Assembly (NCBI RefSeq): GCF_004919105.1
Contig: NZ_STGK01000020.1
Coordinates: 22,105-86,104 of the forward strand
Length of the DNA stretch: 64,000 bases
Source of the DNA: Nocardioides sp. GY 10113
GTDB taxonomy: Bacteria > Actinomycetota > Actinomycetes > Propionibacteriales > Nocardioidaceae
Reading direction: 5' to 3'
The position numbers and the translations under genes are program-made. The notes under the pieces are model-generated. The model saw only the letters and a list, made by a program, of their open reading frames with translations, was not told the origin of the DNA and did no database searches. Below, piece by piece: positions 7,223-14,775 of this stretch. Numbering within the stretch: position 1 is the first letter of the stretch; each line of letters begins with the position of its first letter.

Positions 7223-8425
7223 CTACTCGCGGCTGAACGCGACGTCGTGCACGGACTCCCCGACGTAGGCACGCGACACCAGCGCCACGAAGTACTCCAC
7301 CGCGTTCTCGCTCGGCGAGAACGGGCCGGGCGCGTAGTGGGGCGACTCCAGGCCGCGCTGCACGGACTCGCAGGCGGCCCAGTCCTGGCGGTTGGTGAGG
7401 TCCCAGAACTCCACGGCGAAGGCGGGGTCGGGCACCGATCCGTCGGGGCCGGGCCGCAGGTACCACGAGCACTCGATCCAGGTACGCCCCGGCGCGAGCG
7501 GCACCAGCCGGTGGGTCATCACGTAGTCGGGGTGCGCCGAGACGAGCAGGTTCGGCAGGAGGTGCACGTACTCCACGGTGGTCGGCGGGACGCCCGGGAT
7601 CGGGTGGCCGCCGGAGTCGCCGGTCAGTGACATCGTCGCCATCCCGTCGCGCAGGTCCATCGAGCCGCCGACCCAGGCGCCGGGGAGGTCGTAGTTCTCC
7701 CCCGACATCGGCGGGGAGACCTGGCAGAGCTCCGGGTGGATCAGCGGGCAGTGGTAGCACTCGTGGTAGTTCTCCGCGACGATCTTCCAGTTCGCGGCGA
7801 TCTCGTAGGTGTGCCGATCGGCCAGCCGCAGCGCGCCCGGGCCGTAGGGCTCCACGATCCCGGACAGGGCGCCGCGCCAGTCCTCGAAGGGCACCAGACC
7901 GGGGTCGCCGAGCGGGTGCAGGGCGTGGCCGAAGACCCACCCCGCCCAGACCGCGACCGGCAGCTCCACCAGCGCGTACGACGCCGCGTCGAAGCCCGGC
8001 TCGTCGCGGTAGCCCGGTGCGGCCTGCAGGTCGCCGGCGAGGTCGAAGGACCAGGCGTGGTAGGGGCAGAGCACCGAGCGGCGCGCCGAGGCCTCGCCGT
8101 CCGGAAGCAGCTCGTGGGCGCGGTGCCGGCAGGTGTTGGCGAACATCCGCACGTCGCCCGCCGCCCCGTCGGCGGAGGGCTCGCGGGTGAGCAGCGCGGA
8201 GACGTCGCCGACCATCACCGCCCGCTGCGTGGCCGGCCGGCCGTCGTCCAGGTCGGTGGGCAGCAGCTCCTCGAGGCGCCCCAGGCAGGTCCAGCCGCCG
8301 GCGAAGAGGTGGCGCCGCTCCCAGGCCAGGACCTCCGCCGACGTGTATGCCGCGGCCGGGAGCATCGCGGGGACGGCGCCGCCGCGCGCCCGCACCTCGG
8401 CCTGCAGCCGCTCCAGGTCCCCCAT
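7223..8425 (-). CDS. Rieske non-heme iron oxygenase, alpha subunit (GbcA/stachydrine-demethylase type)
   Basis: 400 residues. The N-terminal Rieske domain has the [2Fe-2S] ligands Cys99-x-His101 (TCRHR) and Cys120-x-x-His123 (CPYHAW). The catalytic domain has ENYHECYHC followed by His230; His225 and His230 would bind the mononuclear iron, with an Asp from the late DLTNRQDW region. This variant is shared by oxygenases that N-demethylate quaternary amines such as glycine betaine and stachydrine, as well as by true ring hydroxylases. It is the last gene of the operon, 28 bp after the sarcosine-oxidase-like gene, with its own GAGGAGGG Shine-Dalgarno. No reductase gene is present, so electrons must come from elsewhere. 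The exact substrate is not determined. Confidence 0.9.
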   Translation of the reverse strand: MGDLERLQAEVRARGGAVPAMLPAAAYTSAEVLAWERRHLFAGGWTCLGRLEELLPTDLDDGRPATQRAVMVGDVSALLTREPSADGAAGDVRMFANTCRHRAHELLPDGEASARRSVLCPYHAWSFDLAGDLQAAPGYRDEPGFDAASYALVELPVAVWAGWVFGHALHPLGDPGLVPFEDWRGALSGIVEPYGPGALRLADRHTYEIAANWKIVAENYHECYHCPLIHPELCQVSPPMSGENYDLPGAWVGGSMDLRDGMATMSLTGDSGGHPIPGVPPTTVEYVHLLPNLLVSAHPDYVMTHRLVPLAPGRTWIECSWYLRPGPDGSVPDPAFAVEFWDLTNRQDWAACESVQRGLESPHYAPGPFSPSENAVEYFVALVSRAYVGESVHDVAFSRE

Positions 8426-8453
8426 GGCGCTCTCCCTCCTCGGACCAGCCTGC

Positions 8454-9605
8454 TCAGACCAGCCAGTGTGCCGCGTAGGTCGGGTCGGTGAGGGCCGGTC
8501 GGTCCAGCGCGAACGTCGGCGACGCGGCCTTCCCCGGGTCCACGACCAGCTCGGCCAGCAGCCGCCCGAACGTCGGCGCGAACTTGAACCCGTGGCCCGC
8601 GCCGAGGCCGACCACCAGGGACGGGTGGCCCGGCACCCGGTCGATCACGAAGTCGCGGTCGGGGGTGAGCGTGTACTGGCAGCGCAGCGACCGCACCGGC
8701 CGCCCGGAGCCGGGCAGCGTCCGGGCCACGTGGCCGGCGAGCAGGTCCAGCATCGCCTCGTCCGGCTCGGTGCCCCGGGCGTCGGGGTCCACCGCCGGGC
8801 CGCCGCAGTCCTGGGCCGCCTTGATCGTCGGCTCCCCGTAGCAGGGGAAGCCGTAGAAGGACGGCTCGTCCATCCAGATCCACAGCGGCATCCGGTCCGG
8901 CGCGAACTCCTCGGGCCGCTCGGGCGCGAAGTACGTCGCCTGCTCGAGCGTGACGGTCAACGGCAGCTCGTGGCCGAGCGGCGCCAGCAGCCGGTTGGTC
9001 CAGGCGTCGGCGCAGAGCACCACCGCACCGCACTCCACGGTGCTGCCGTCGGCCAGGGTGACCGACGTGCCGGTGACCGCGGTGACCGAGGCCCGGTCGC
9101 GCAGCACGGCGCCGTGACGGCCGGCCAGCTCCTGCATGGCCGCGGTGCCGGGTCCGGCGGGCACGATCGCGCCCCGCTCCTGGAAGAGCCCGACCGTCCC
9201 CTCCGGCAGGCGGAACTGCGGCCACCGTGCCTCGATCTCCTCGACGGAGAGCAGCTCGAACGGCACACCGACCTCGGTCAGGGCGTCGGTGTAGTCGATC
9301 ATCGGGATCGCCGGGTCGGTCGGGAACAGGTCGAGGCCGCCGACCACGGTGACCAGGTCGCGGCCGGCCGCGGCGGAGAGGTCCGCCCAGTCGGCGTACG
9401 CCTCCTGGGTCAGCCGCACGTACTCGGCGGTGTGGTAGCTGTGCCGCAGGATCCGGCTGGTGTCGTGGCTGGCGCCCCGCGCATGGCCCAGCTCGAACTG
9501 CTCCAGCCCGAGCACCGAGAGGCCGCGCCGGGCCAGCTGCCAGGCGGCCGCGGAGCCGAGGGCTCCGAGGCCGACCACCACCGCGTCGTAGCGCTCACTC
9601 ACCAC
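8454..9605 (-). CDS. Sarcosine oxidase / N-methyltryptophan oxidase-like flavoprotein
   Basis: 383 residues. The N-terminal dinucleotide fold VVVGLGALGSAAAWQLARRG binds FAD, followed by the MSOX/MTOX-type SHDTSRILRHSYH block (46-58). Cys309 in LRCQYT matches the cysteine that carries covalent 8-alpha-S-cysteinyl FAD in monomeric sarcosine oxidase, and GHGFKFAPTFG (338-347) is the family's C-terminal signature. These enzymes oxidise N-methyl secondary amines and release formaldehyde and H2O2. The GTG start overlaps the previous gene by 11 bp. Between two Rieske oxygenases, it probably removes the last N-methyl group after the oxygenases act on a more methylated amine; this is inference. Confidence 0.9.
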   Translation of the reverse strand: MVSERYDAVVVGLGALGSAAAWQLARRGLSVLGLEQFELGHARGASHDTSRILRHSYHTAEYVRLTQEAYADWADLSAAAGRDLVTVVGGLDLFPTDPAIPMIDYTDALTEVGVPFELLSVEEIEARWPQFRLPEGTVGLFQERGAIVPAGPGTAAMQELAGRHGAVLRDRASVTAVTGTSVTLADGSTVECGAVVLCADAWTNRLLAPLGHELPLTVTLEQATYFAPERPEEFAPDRMPLWIWMDEPSFYGFPCYGEPTIKAAQDCGGPAVDPDARGTEPDEAMLDLLAGHVARTLPGSGRPVRSLRCQYTLTPDRDFVIDRVPGHPSLVVGLGAGHGFKFAPTFGRLLAELVVDPGKAASPTFALDRPALTDPTYAAHWLV

Positions 9606-10749
9606 TGTCCCCCTCGGGTGCGAGCCGCGGCAGCAGCCAGCGGCGGATGTCGGCGGAGTCGTCCTCCATCGGCGCGAACCACCCGTGCGTGTAGGACCGC
9701 GAGGACATGCCGCGCTGCACGGACTCGCAGATCGCCCAGTCCTGCCGGTTGACCAGGTCCCACAGGTCGCCGGCGTCGGACGGGTCGAACCCCGGGTCCG
9801 CGACGGCGTCCGGGTGGAAGAGCAGCAGGCACTCGATGCGGGTCCGGTCCACCGACTGCGGCGCCAGCACGAACGCGGCGACGTGGTCGGCCGAGGCCGA
9901 CAGCATCAGGTTGGGGTGCACCAGCTCGCCCTTGTGGCGTACCCGCTCGTCCTCGTCGAGCCCGGGCAGCGGCGCCCGGTCGGTGGTGCCGGACGTCGTG
10001 AACGTCCAGGCGCCCTCGCGGTGCGGCACCCCGCTGTCCCAGTCGATGCCACCGCCGCCACCGCCGAAGGCGGGCACCAGCCGGGTCAGCTCGGGGTGCA
10101 CCGGTCCGCAGTGGTAGCACTCGTTGTAGTTCTCGGTGACGACCTTGTAGTTGGCCGCCACCTCGTAGGTGAACCGCAGCCCGGTGACCAGCTCGCCCAT
10201 CCGGTAGTTCGCCAGCGTCCGGGCCGGCCGCGCCATCGCCGCGGCCAGCGGAGTGGCCGGTGTGCCCAGATGCACGAAGACGAAGCCCGCCCAGTCGTCG
10301 ACGGCGATCGCGGTGAGCGAGAACGCCGGCAGGTCGGCGTCGACCAGGTCGGCGTGCGGCGCCTTGAGCAGCGAGCCGTCCAGACCGTAGGTCCAGGAAT
10401 GGTAGGGGCAGCGCAGCGAGCCCGCGGCGGCGCAGACCGTCGGCGCGCCGGGCGACGAGGCGACCAGCTGGGCGCCGCGGTGCCGGCAGACGTTGTACGC
10501 CGCGTGCAGCGCGCCGTGCTCGTCGCAGGTGAGGAGCACCGACTCCCCCACCACGTCCACCACCGCGAGCCGGCGGGGCTCGTGCAGGCCGAGGTCGTCA
10601 CGGCGGCCCACGCAGAGCCACTCGCCGAAGAGCACGCGCTCGCGCTCGACCGCGAACGCTGCCGGGTCGACGTACAGCTCGCGCGGCAACGCGGCCTGCA
10701 GCCCGCCGGGCCCGGTCTGCTGATCGGGACCGGTCGGGCCGTCGGTCAC
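9595..10749 (-). CDS. Rieske non-heme iron oxygenase, alpha subunit (second copy)
   Basis: 384 residues. The Rieske ligands are Cys88/His90 (VCRHRG) and Cys114/His117 (CPYHSW). The mononuclear iron site shows ENYNECYHCGPVH, with His213 and His218 as ligands, and an Asp in the DLWDLVNRQDW segment near the C-terminus. It is clearly paralogous to the protein at 7223-8425 (same ENYxECYHC and NRQDWAxCESVQRG blocks) but diverged, so the two may act on different substrates or steps. Its GTG start overlaps the stop of the ABC ATPase upstream (GTGA), tying it to the transporter operon. A tract of glycines (FGGGGGGID, near 228-238) is unusual in the active-site domain. Confidence 0.9.
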   Translation of the reverse strand: MTDGPTGPDQQTGPGGLQAALPRELYVDPAAFAVERERVLFGEWLCVGRRDDLGLHEPRRLAVVDVVGESVLLTCDEHGALHAAYNVCRHRGAQLVASSPGAPTVCAAAGSLRCPYHSWTYGLDGSLLKAPHADLVDADLPAFSLTAIAVDDWAGFVFVHLGTPATPLAAAMARPARTLANYRMGELVTGLRFTYEVAANYKVVTENYNECYHCGPVHPELTRLVPAFGGGGGGIDWDSGVPHREGAWTFTTSGTTDRAPLPGLDEDERVRHKGELVHPNLMLSASADHVAAFVLAPQSVDRTRIECLLLFHPDAVADPGFDPSDAGDLWDLVNRQDWAICESVQRGMSSRSYTHGWFAPMEDDSADIRRWLLPRLAPEGDSGE

Positions 10750-11774
10750 GACGACACCTTCTGCCGGGCCGCGACCAGGTGGCAGGCGCAGCCGCCGCTG
10801 GCCGGGAGCACCGGCAGCGGCGTGCGGCGGCAGTCCGCGTCGACCCCGGCCGCCGCGGCAGCGCCGGAGGCGAGCTCGGGGCAGCGCGGGTGGAACCGGC
10901 ACCCGGCCGGGATCCGGGTCGGGTCGGGGATCTCGCCCTGCAGCACCACCGGGGAGACCCGGTCGGTCTCGGGCACCACCGAGAGCAGCGCCTTGGTGTA
11001 GGGGTGCTGCGGGTTGGTCAGCACCTCCTCGGTCGGGCCGGCGTCGACGATCCGGCCGAGGTACATCACCGCCGTGCGGTCCGCGATGTTCCAGGCCAGG
11101 CCGAGGTCGTGGGTGACCACCAGGACTCCCAGGCCCAGCTCCGCCCGGAGCTTGAGCAGCAGCGCGAGCACCTCGCCGCGGATGGAGGCGTCCAGGCTCG
11201 AGACCGGCTCGTCGGCGATCAGCAGCTCGGGCTGCAGCGCCAGCGCCCCGGCGATGAGCACCCGCTGCCGCTGGCCGCCCGACAGCTCGTGCGGGTAGCG
11301 CAGGTACAGCCGCTCCGGCGGCCGGAGGCCGGCGGCCGAGAGCGCGTCGGCCACCATCTGCTCCTCGGTCCGGTCCGCGCCGCGGGCCAGGCCGTGCAGC
11401 CGGATCCCCTCGGCCACCGAGTCGTAGACGGTGTGCCGCGGGTTGAGGGCGCCGGCCGGGTCCTGCAGCACCATCTGCACCCGGCGGCGCAGCGCCTTGA
11501 GCTCGCGGCCGCGGCGCCCCATCGGCGCGCCGTCGACCAGCACCTCTCCCCCGGTCGGCGGCTGGAGCCCGGCGAGCGTCCGGGCCAGGGTGGTCTTGCC
11601 CGAGCCGGACTCGCCGACCAGCGCCACGATCTCGCCGCTGCGCACCGAGAGGTCGACGCCGTCCAGCGCGGCGGCGACCGCGCCGCCGCGGGAGGTGAAG
11701 GAGACCGCGACGTCGCGTGCCTCCAGGCTCAGCCCGCCCCCCGGGCCGTGTCCCGTGCTCGTCGGCTCGCTCAT
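10746..11774 (-). CDS. Oligopeptide-type ABC transporter ATP-binding protein (DppF/OppF-like)
   Basis: 342 residues. Walker A GESGSGKTT, signature LSGGQRQRV, Walker B LLIADEP and the H-loop VVTHD are all present, followed by a C-terminal oligopeptide/dipeptide extension with the cysteine cluster CRFHPRCPE. Start and stop overlap the neighbouring genes (ATGA upstream, GTGA downstream), so it is the fifth gene of the unit SBP-permease-permease-ATPase-ATPase-Rieske-MSOX-Rieske. It powers import of the solute bound by the 14776-16671 protein. Genetic fusion to amine-demethylating enzymes suggests the solute is a methylated amine or a peptide carrying one rather than a plain oligopeptide. Confidence 0.92.
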   Translation of the reverse strand: MSEPTSTGHGPGGGLSLEARDVAVSFTSRGGAVAAALDGVDLSVRSGEIVALVGESGSGKTTLARTLAGLQPPTGGEVLVDGAPMGRRGRELKALRRRVQMVLQDPAGALNPRHTVYDSVAEGIRLHGLARGADRTEEQMVADALSAAGLRPPERLYLRYPHELSGGQRQRVLIAGALALQPELLIADEPVSSLDASIRGEVLALLLKLRAELGLGVLVVTHDLGLAWNIADRTAVMYLGRIVDAGPTEEVLTNPQHPYTKALLSVVPETDRVSPVVLQGEIPDPTRIPAGCRFHPRCPELASGAAAAAGVDADCRRTPLPVLPASGGCACHLVAARQKVSS

Positions 11775-12739
11775 GACTCTCCCACCCGGATGCAGGCCGC
11801 CGACCGGTCCGGCCGCTTCAGCTCGAGGACCGGCTCGGCGTGCGTGCAGGCGTCCGTGGCGCGCGGGCAGCGCGGCGCGAAGGAGCACCCGGGCGGCAGC
11901 GCCCGCAGGTCCGGAGGATCGCCCGCCAGGCCGGCGGGCGCGTAGCGGGCGGCGGGGTCGCCGACCCGCGGGAACGAGGCGCCCAGCGCCGCGGCGTAGG
12001 GGTGCAGCGGGTCGGTGAAGACCTGGCCCGCCGGGCCCTGCTCGACCACGCGCCCGGCGTACATGACCGCGATCCGGTCGCTGACCTCGGCCAGCACCGC
12101 CAGGTCGTGGCTGATGAAGATCATCCCGAGGCCGGCCTCGCGGACCAGCGTGGTCAGCACGTCGAGCACCTGGGCCTGGACCATCACGTCCAGCGCGGTG
12201 GTCGGCTCGTCGGCGATCACCAGGTCGGGGCGGCAGGCCAGCGCCATCGCGATCATCACCCGCTGCCGCTGCCCGCCGGAGAGCTGGTGGGGGTAGGCCC
12301 TGGCCCGACCCGCCGGCAGGCCCACCTGCTCGAGCAGGTCGGCGACCCGGCGGTCGACCTCGGCGTCCCCGACGCCCGGCTCGTGCAGCCGGATCGGCTC
12401 CGCGATCTGCTGACCGATCCGCCGCACGGCGTTGAGCGAGTGCAGCGCGCCCTGGAAGACGATCGAGGCGCCCGCCCAGCGCAGCGCCCGCAGGTCGCCC
12501 CAGCGCATCGTGACGACGTCCTCGCCGTCCACCAGCACCCTGCCGTCGAGGGTCGCGCTGGCCGGCTGCAGCCGCAGGATCGTGCTGGCCAGGGTCGACT
12601 TGCCGCAGCCCGACTCCCCCGCGATGCCCAGCACCTCGCCGCGGTCGACGCTCAGCGAGACACCGCGGACGGCCGGGACCGGCCCCTCCTGGGTGGCGTA
12701 GGTGACCGAGAGGTCCTCGATCCGCAGCAGGTCGCTCAT
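11771..12739 (-). CDS. Oligopeptide-type ABC transporter ATP-binding protein (DppD/OppD-like)
   Basis: 322 residues. Walker A GESGCGKST, signature LSGGQRQRV, Walker B LVIADEP and switch FISHD are intact, and the C-terminal region has the family's PGCSFAPRCPRA cysteine motif. The Q-loop region reads FQGALHSLNAV, the form typical of DppD. ATGA overlaps on both sides show tight coupling to the permease upstream and to the partner ATPase downstream. It pairs with the 10746-11774 protein as the heterodimeric ATPase of one importer. Confidence 0.92.
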   Translation of the reverse strand: MSDLLRIEDLSVTYATQEGPVPAVRGVSLSVDRGEVLGIAGESGCGKSTLASTILRLQPASATLDGRVLVDGEDVVTMRWGDLRALRWAGASIVFQGALHSLNAVRRIGQQIAEPIRLHEPGVGDAEVDRRVADLLEQVGLPAGRARAYPHQLSGGQRQRVMIAMALACRPDLVIADEPTTALDVMVQAQVLDVLTTLVREAGLGMIFISHDLAVLAEVSDRIAVMYAGRVVEQGPAGQVFTDPLHPYAAALGASFPRVGDPAARYAPAGLAGDPPDLRALPPGCSFAPRCPRATDACTHAEPVLELKRPDRSAACIRVGES

Positions 12740-13668
12740 CGCTTCCTCAGCTTGGGGTTCAGGACGGCCTCGAGGGCCTGTCCGACCAGGGTGAACGACA
12801 GCACCACCAGCACCACGCAGACACCCGGCGGCACGAAGAACCACCACGAGCCCGTCGTGATCGCGCCGACGCTGTAGGCGTCGTCGAGCATCGAGCCCCA
12901 GGAGACCCGGGTCGGGTCGCCCAGGCCGAGGAAGCTCAGCGTGGTCTCCGACAGGATCGCCACGGCGACGCAGAGCGTCGTGTTCGCGAACACCAGCGGT
13001 ACGACGTTCGGCAGGACGTGGCGGCGCAGCAGGTGGCCGTGCCCGGCGCCGAGCGCGCGAGAGCGCTCCAGGTAGGCGCGCTCCTTGATCGAGAGCACCT
13101 GGCTGCGGATCAGCAGCGCGGTGCCGGCCCAGGAGGTCACCCCGATCACGATCACGATGTTGAGCAGCGAGCGGCCGAGCACCGTGGCCAGCACGATCGC
13201 CAGCGGCAGGAACGGGATGGCCAGGAACCACTCGGTGATCCGGAACAGGGCCGCCCCGACGAAGCCGCCGAAGTAGCCGGAGGTCAGCCCGACCACCGTG
13301 CCGATCAGCATCGAGATCAGCGTCGCCATCAGGCCGACGAAGAGCGAGATCCGCGCGCCCCAGATCAGCAGGGTGAGCACCGAGCGGCCGTTGTCGTCGG
13401 TGCCGAGCCAGAACTCCGATGACGGCGGCTCCAGCACCCCACCGGTGGCCCGGGTGACCTCGAGCCCGGACTGGTCCGCGAGCAGCGGCGCGCCGAGCGC
13501 GATCAGCACGAACAGGCCGAGCACGACCAGGCCGACCAGGCCGCCGCGGTTGCCGCGGAACTCGCGCCAGCCGCTGGCCCACGCCGCCCGGCGGCGCCGG
13601 CGTACCAGCTGGCGGGAGGTGAGGGCGGGCGTCGCGTCCACGGCTGCTCCGTCCGGTGCCGCGCTCAT
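12736..13668 (-). CDS. Oligopeptide-type ABC transporter permease (DppC-like)
   Basis: 310 residues. A cytoplasmic N-terminal segment with a basic RRRRRAAW stretch is followed by one helix, a periplasm-type loop with the DppC hallmark FWLGTDDNGRS, then about five more helices. The EAA coupling loop is ERSRALGAGHGHLLRRHVLPN near residues 195-215. The ATG overlaps the upstream permease stop. It forms the channel with the 13665-14714 permease. Confidence 0.92.
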   Translation of the reverse strand: MSAAPDGAAVDATPALTSRQLVRRRRRAAWASGWREFRGNRGGLVGLVVLGLFVLIALGAPLLADQSGLEVTRATGGVLEPPSSEFWLGTDDNGRSVLTLLIWGARISLFVGLMATLISMLIGTVVGLTSGYFGGFVGAALFRITEWFLAIPFLPLAIVLATVLGRSLLNIVIVIGVTSWAGTALLIRSQVLSIKERAYLERSRALGAGHGHLLRRHVLPNVVPLVFANTTLCVAVAILSETTLSFLGLGDPTRVSWGSMLDDAYSVGAITTGSWWFFVPPGVCVVLVVLSFTLVGQALEAVLNPKLRKR

Positions 13669-14714
13669 GTGCGCACCCGCGGGTCGAGCCAGCCGTAGAT
13701 CAGGTTGGCGCCGAGGTTGGCCAGGATCACGCCCGCGGAGGCGAGCAGGAAGACGCCCTGCAGCAGCCAGTAGTCCGGCACCGCCAGGGCGTCGGTGGTG
13801 AGCAGGCCCAGGCCGGGGATCGAGAAGATCGTCTCGACCGTGATCGCGCCGGCGACCACGAAGCCGAAGTTCAGCGCGACCACCGTGGTGGTCGGCAGCA
13901 GCGCGTTCGGCACCGCGTGCCGGCCGCGGACCTGGACGTCGCGCAGGCCCTTGGCCCGGGCGGTGGTCAGGTAGTCCGAGCCCGCCTCGTCGACGAGCGA
14001 GCCACGCATGATCAGCGCGTAGTCGGCCAGGTAGGCCAGTGTCAGCGTGAGCACCGGCAGCGCCAGGTGCCAGATCGTGTCCAGCACCCCGCTCAGCGTG
14101 CCCGGGTCGGCGTCGACCGAGTGCAGACCGCCGGTCGGGAACAGCCCCGGCAGCGGCCCGACCCCGACCGAGAGGGCCGCGATCAGGATCAGGCCCAGCC
14201 ACCACTCCGGCATCGAGTAGAGCGTCAGCGAGGTGCCGGTGGAGAGCCGGTCGAACGTCGAGCCGCGCGCCCAACCGGAGCGGATCCCGAGCCACACCCC
14301 GATCGTCGCCGCGAGGACCGTCGCGGAGCCGACCAGCAGCAGCGTGGGCCACAGTCGGTCGAGCAGGATCTCCGAGACGTCGCGGTGGTAGAGGATCGAG
14401 TACCCGAGGTCGCCCTGGGCGAGGTTCTTCAGGAACGTCCAGAACTGCGACAGCATCGGCTCGTCCAGCCCGTAGGTGGCGTTGAACTCCGCGAGCTGCT
14501 CCGGGGTCGAGAGCCGACCACGGCCCAACGTGCGGGCCGGGTCGCCGGGCAGCACCCGGAACAGGAAGAAGTTGACCACCAGCATGAAGGCCAGGCTCCC
14601 CAGCGAGCCGAGCACCTTGGCGCCGGCGTACCGGCCATAGCCACCGCGCCCGCGGCGGCGCCCCGACCCCGCCTCCGCCGAGAGGGCGGCGGGGTCGGCT
14701 GCGACTGCACTCAT
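13665..14714 (-). CDS. Oligopeptide-type ABC transporter permease (DppB-like)
   Basis: 349 residues. The first helix and following LFRVLPGDPA (about 50-60) are the standard DppB beginning, and five further membrane segments follow. The EAA loop TTARAKGLRDVQVRGRHAVPNA is near residue 245-266. An unusually long, basic, Gly-rich N-terminal extension (about 35 residues, RRRGRGGYGRYAG) precedes the first helix. It lies 61 bp downstream of the solute-binding protein gene in the same operon. Confidence 0.92.
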   Translation of the reverse strand: MSAVAADPAALSAEAGSGRRRGRGGYGRYAGAKVLGSLGSLAFMLVVNFFLFRVLPGDPARTLGRGRLSTPEQLAEFNATYGLDEPMLSQFWTFLKNLAQGDLGYSILYHRDVSEILLDRLWPTLLLVGSATVLAATIGVWLGIRSGWARGSTFDRLSTGTSLTLYSMPEWWLGLILIAALSVGVGPLPGLFPTGGLHSVDADPGTLSGVLDTIWHLALPVLTLTLAYLADYALIMRGSLVDEAGSDYLTTARAKGLRDVQVRGRHAVPNALLPTTTVVALNFGFVVAGAITVETIFSIPGLGLLTTDALAVPDYWLLQGVFLLASAGVILANLGANLIYGWLDPRVRT

Positions 14715-14775
14715 CGTCGACTCACCCGAGACTCATCGTCGTTCGGTCGGCTCGCTCGTCCATTCGCTCACCGGC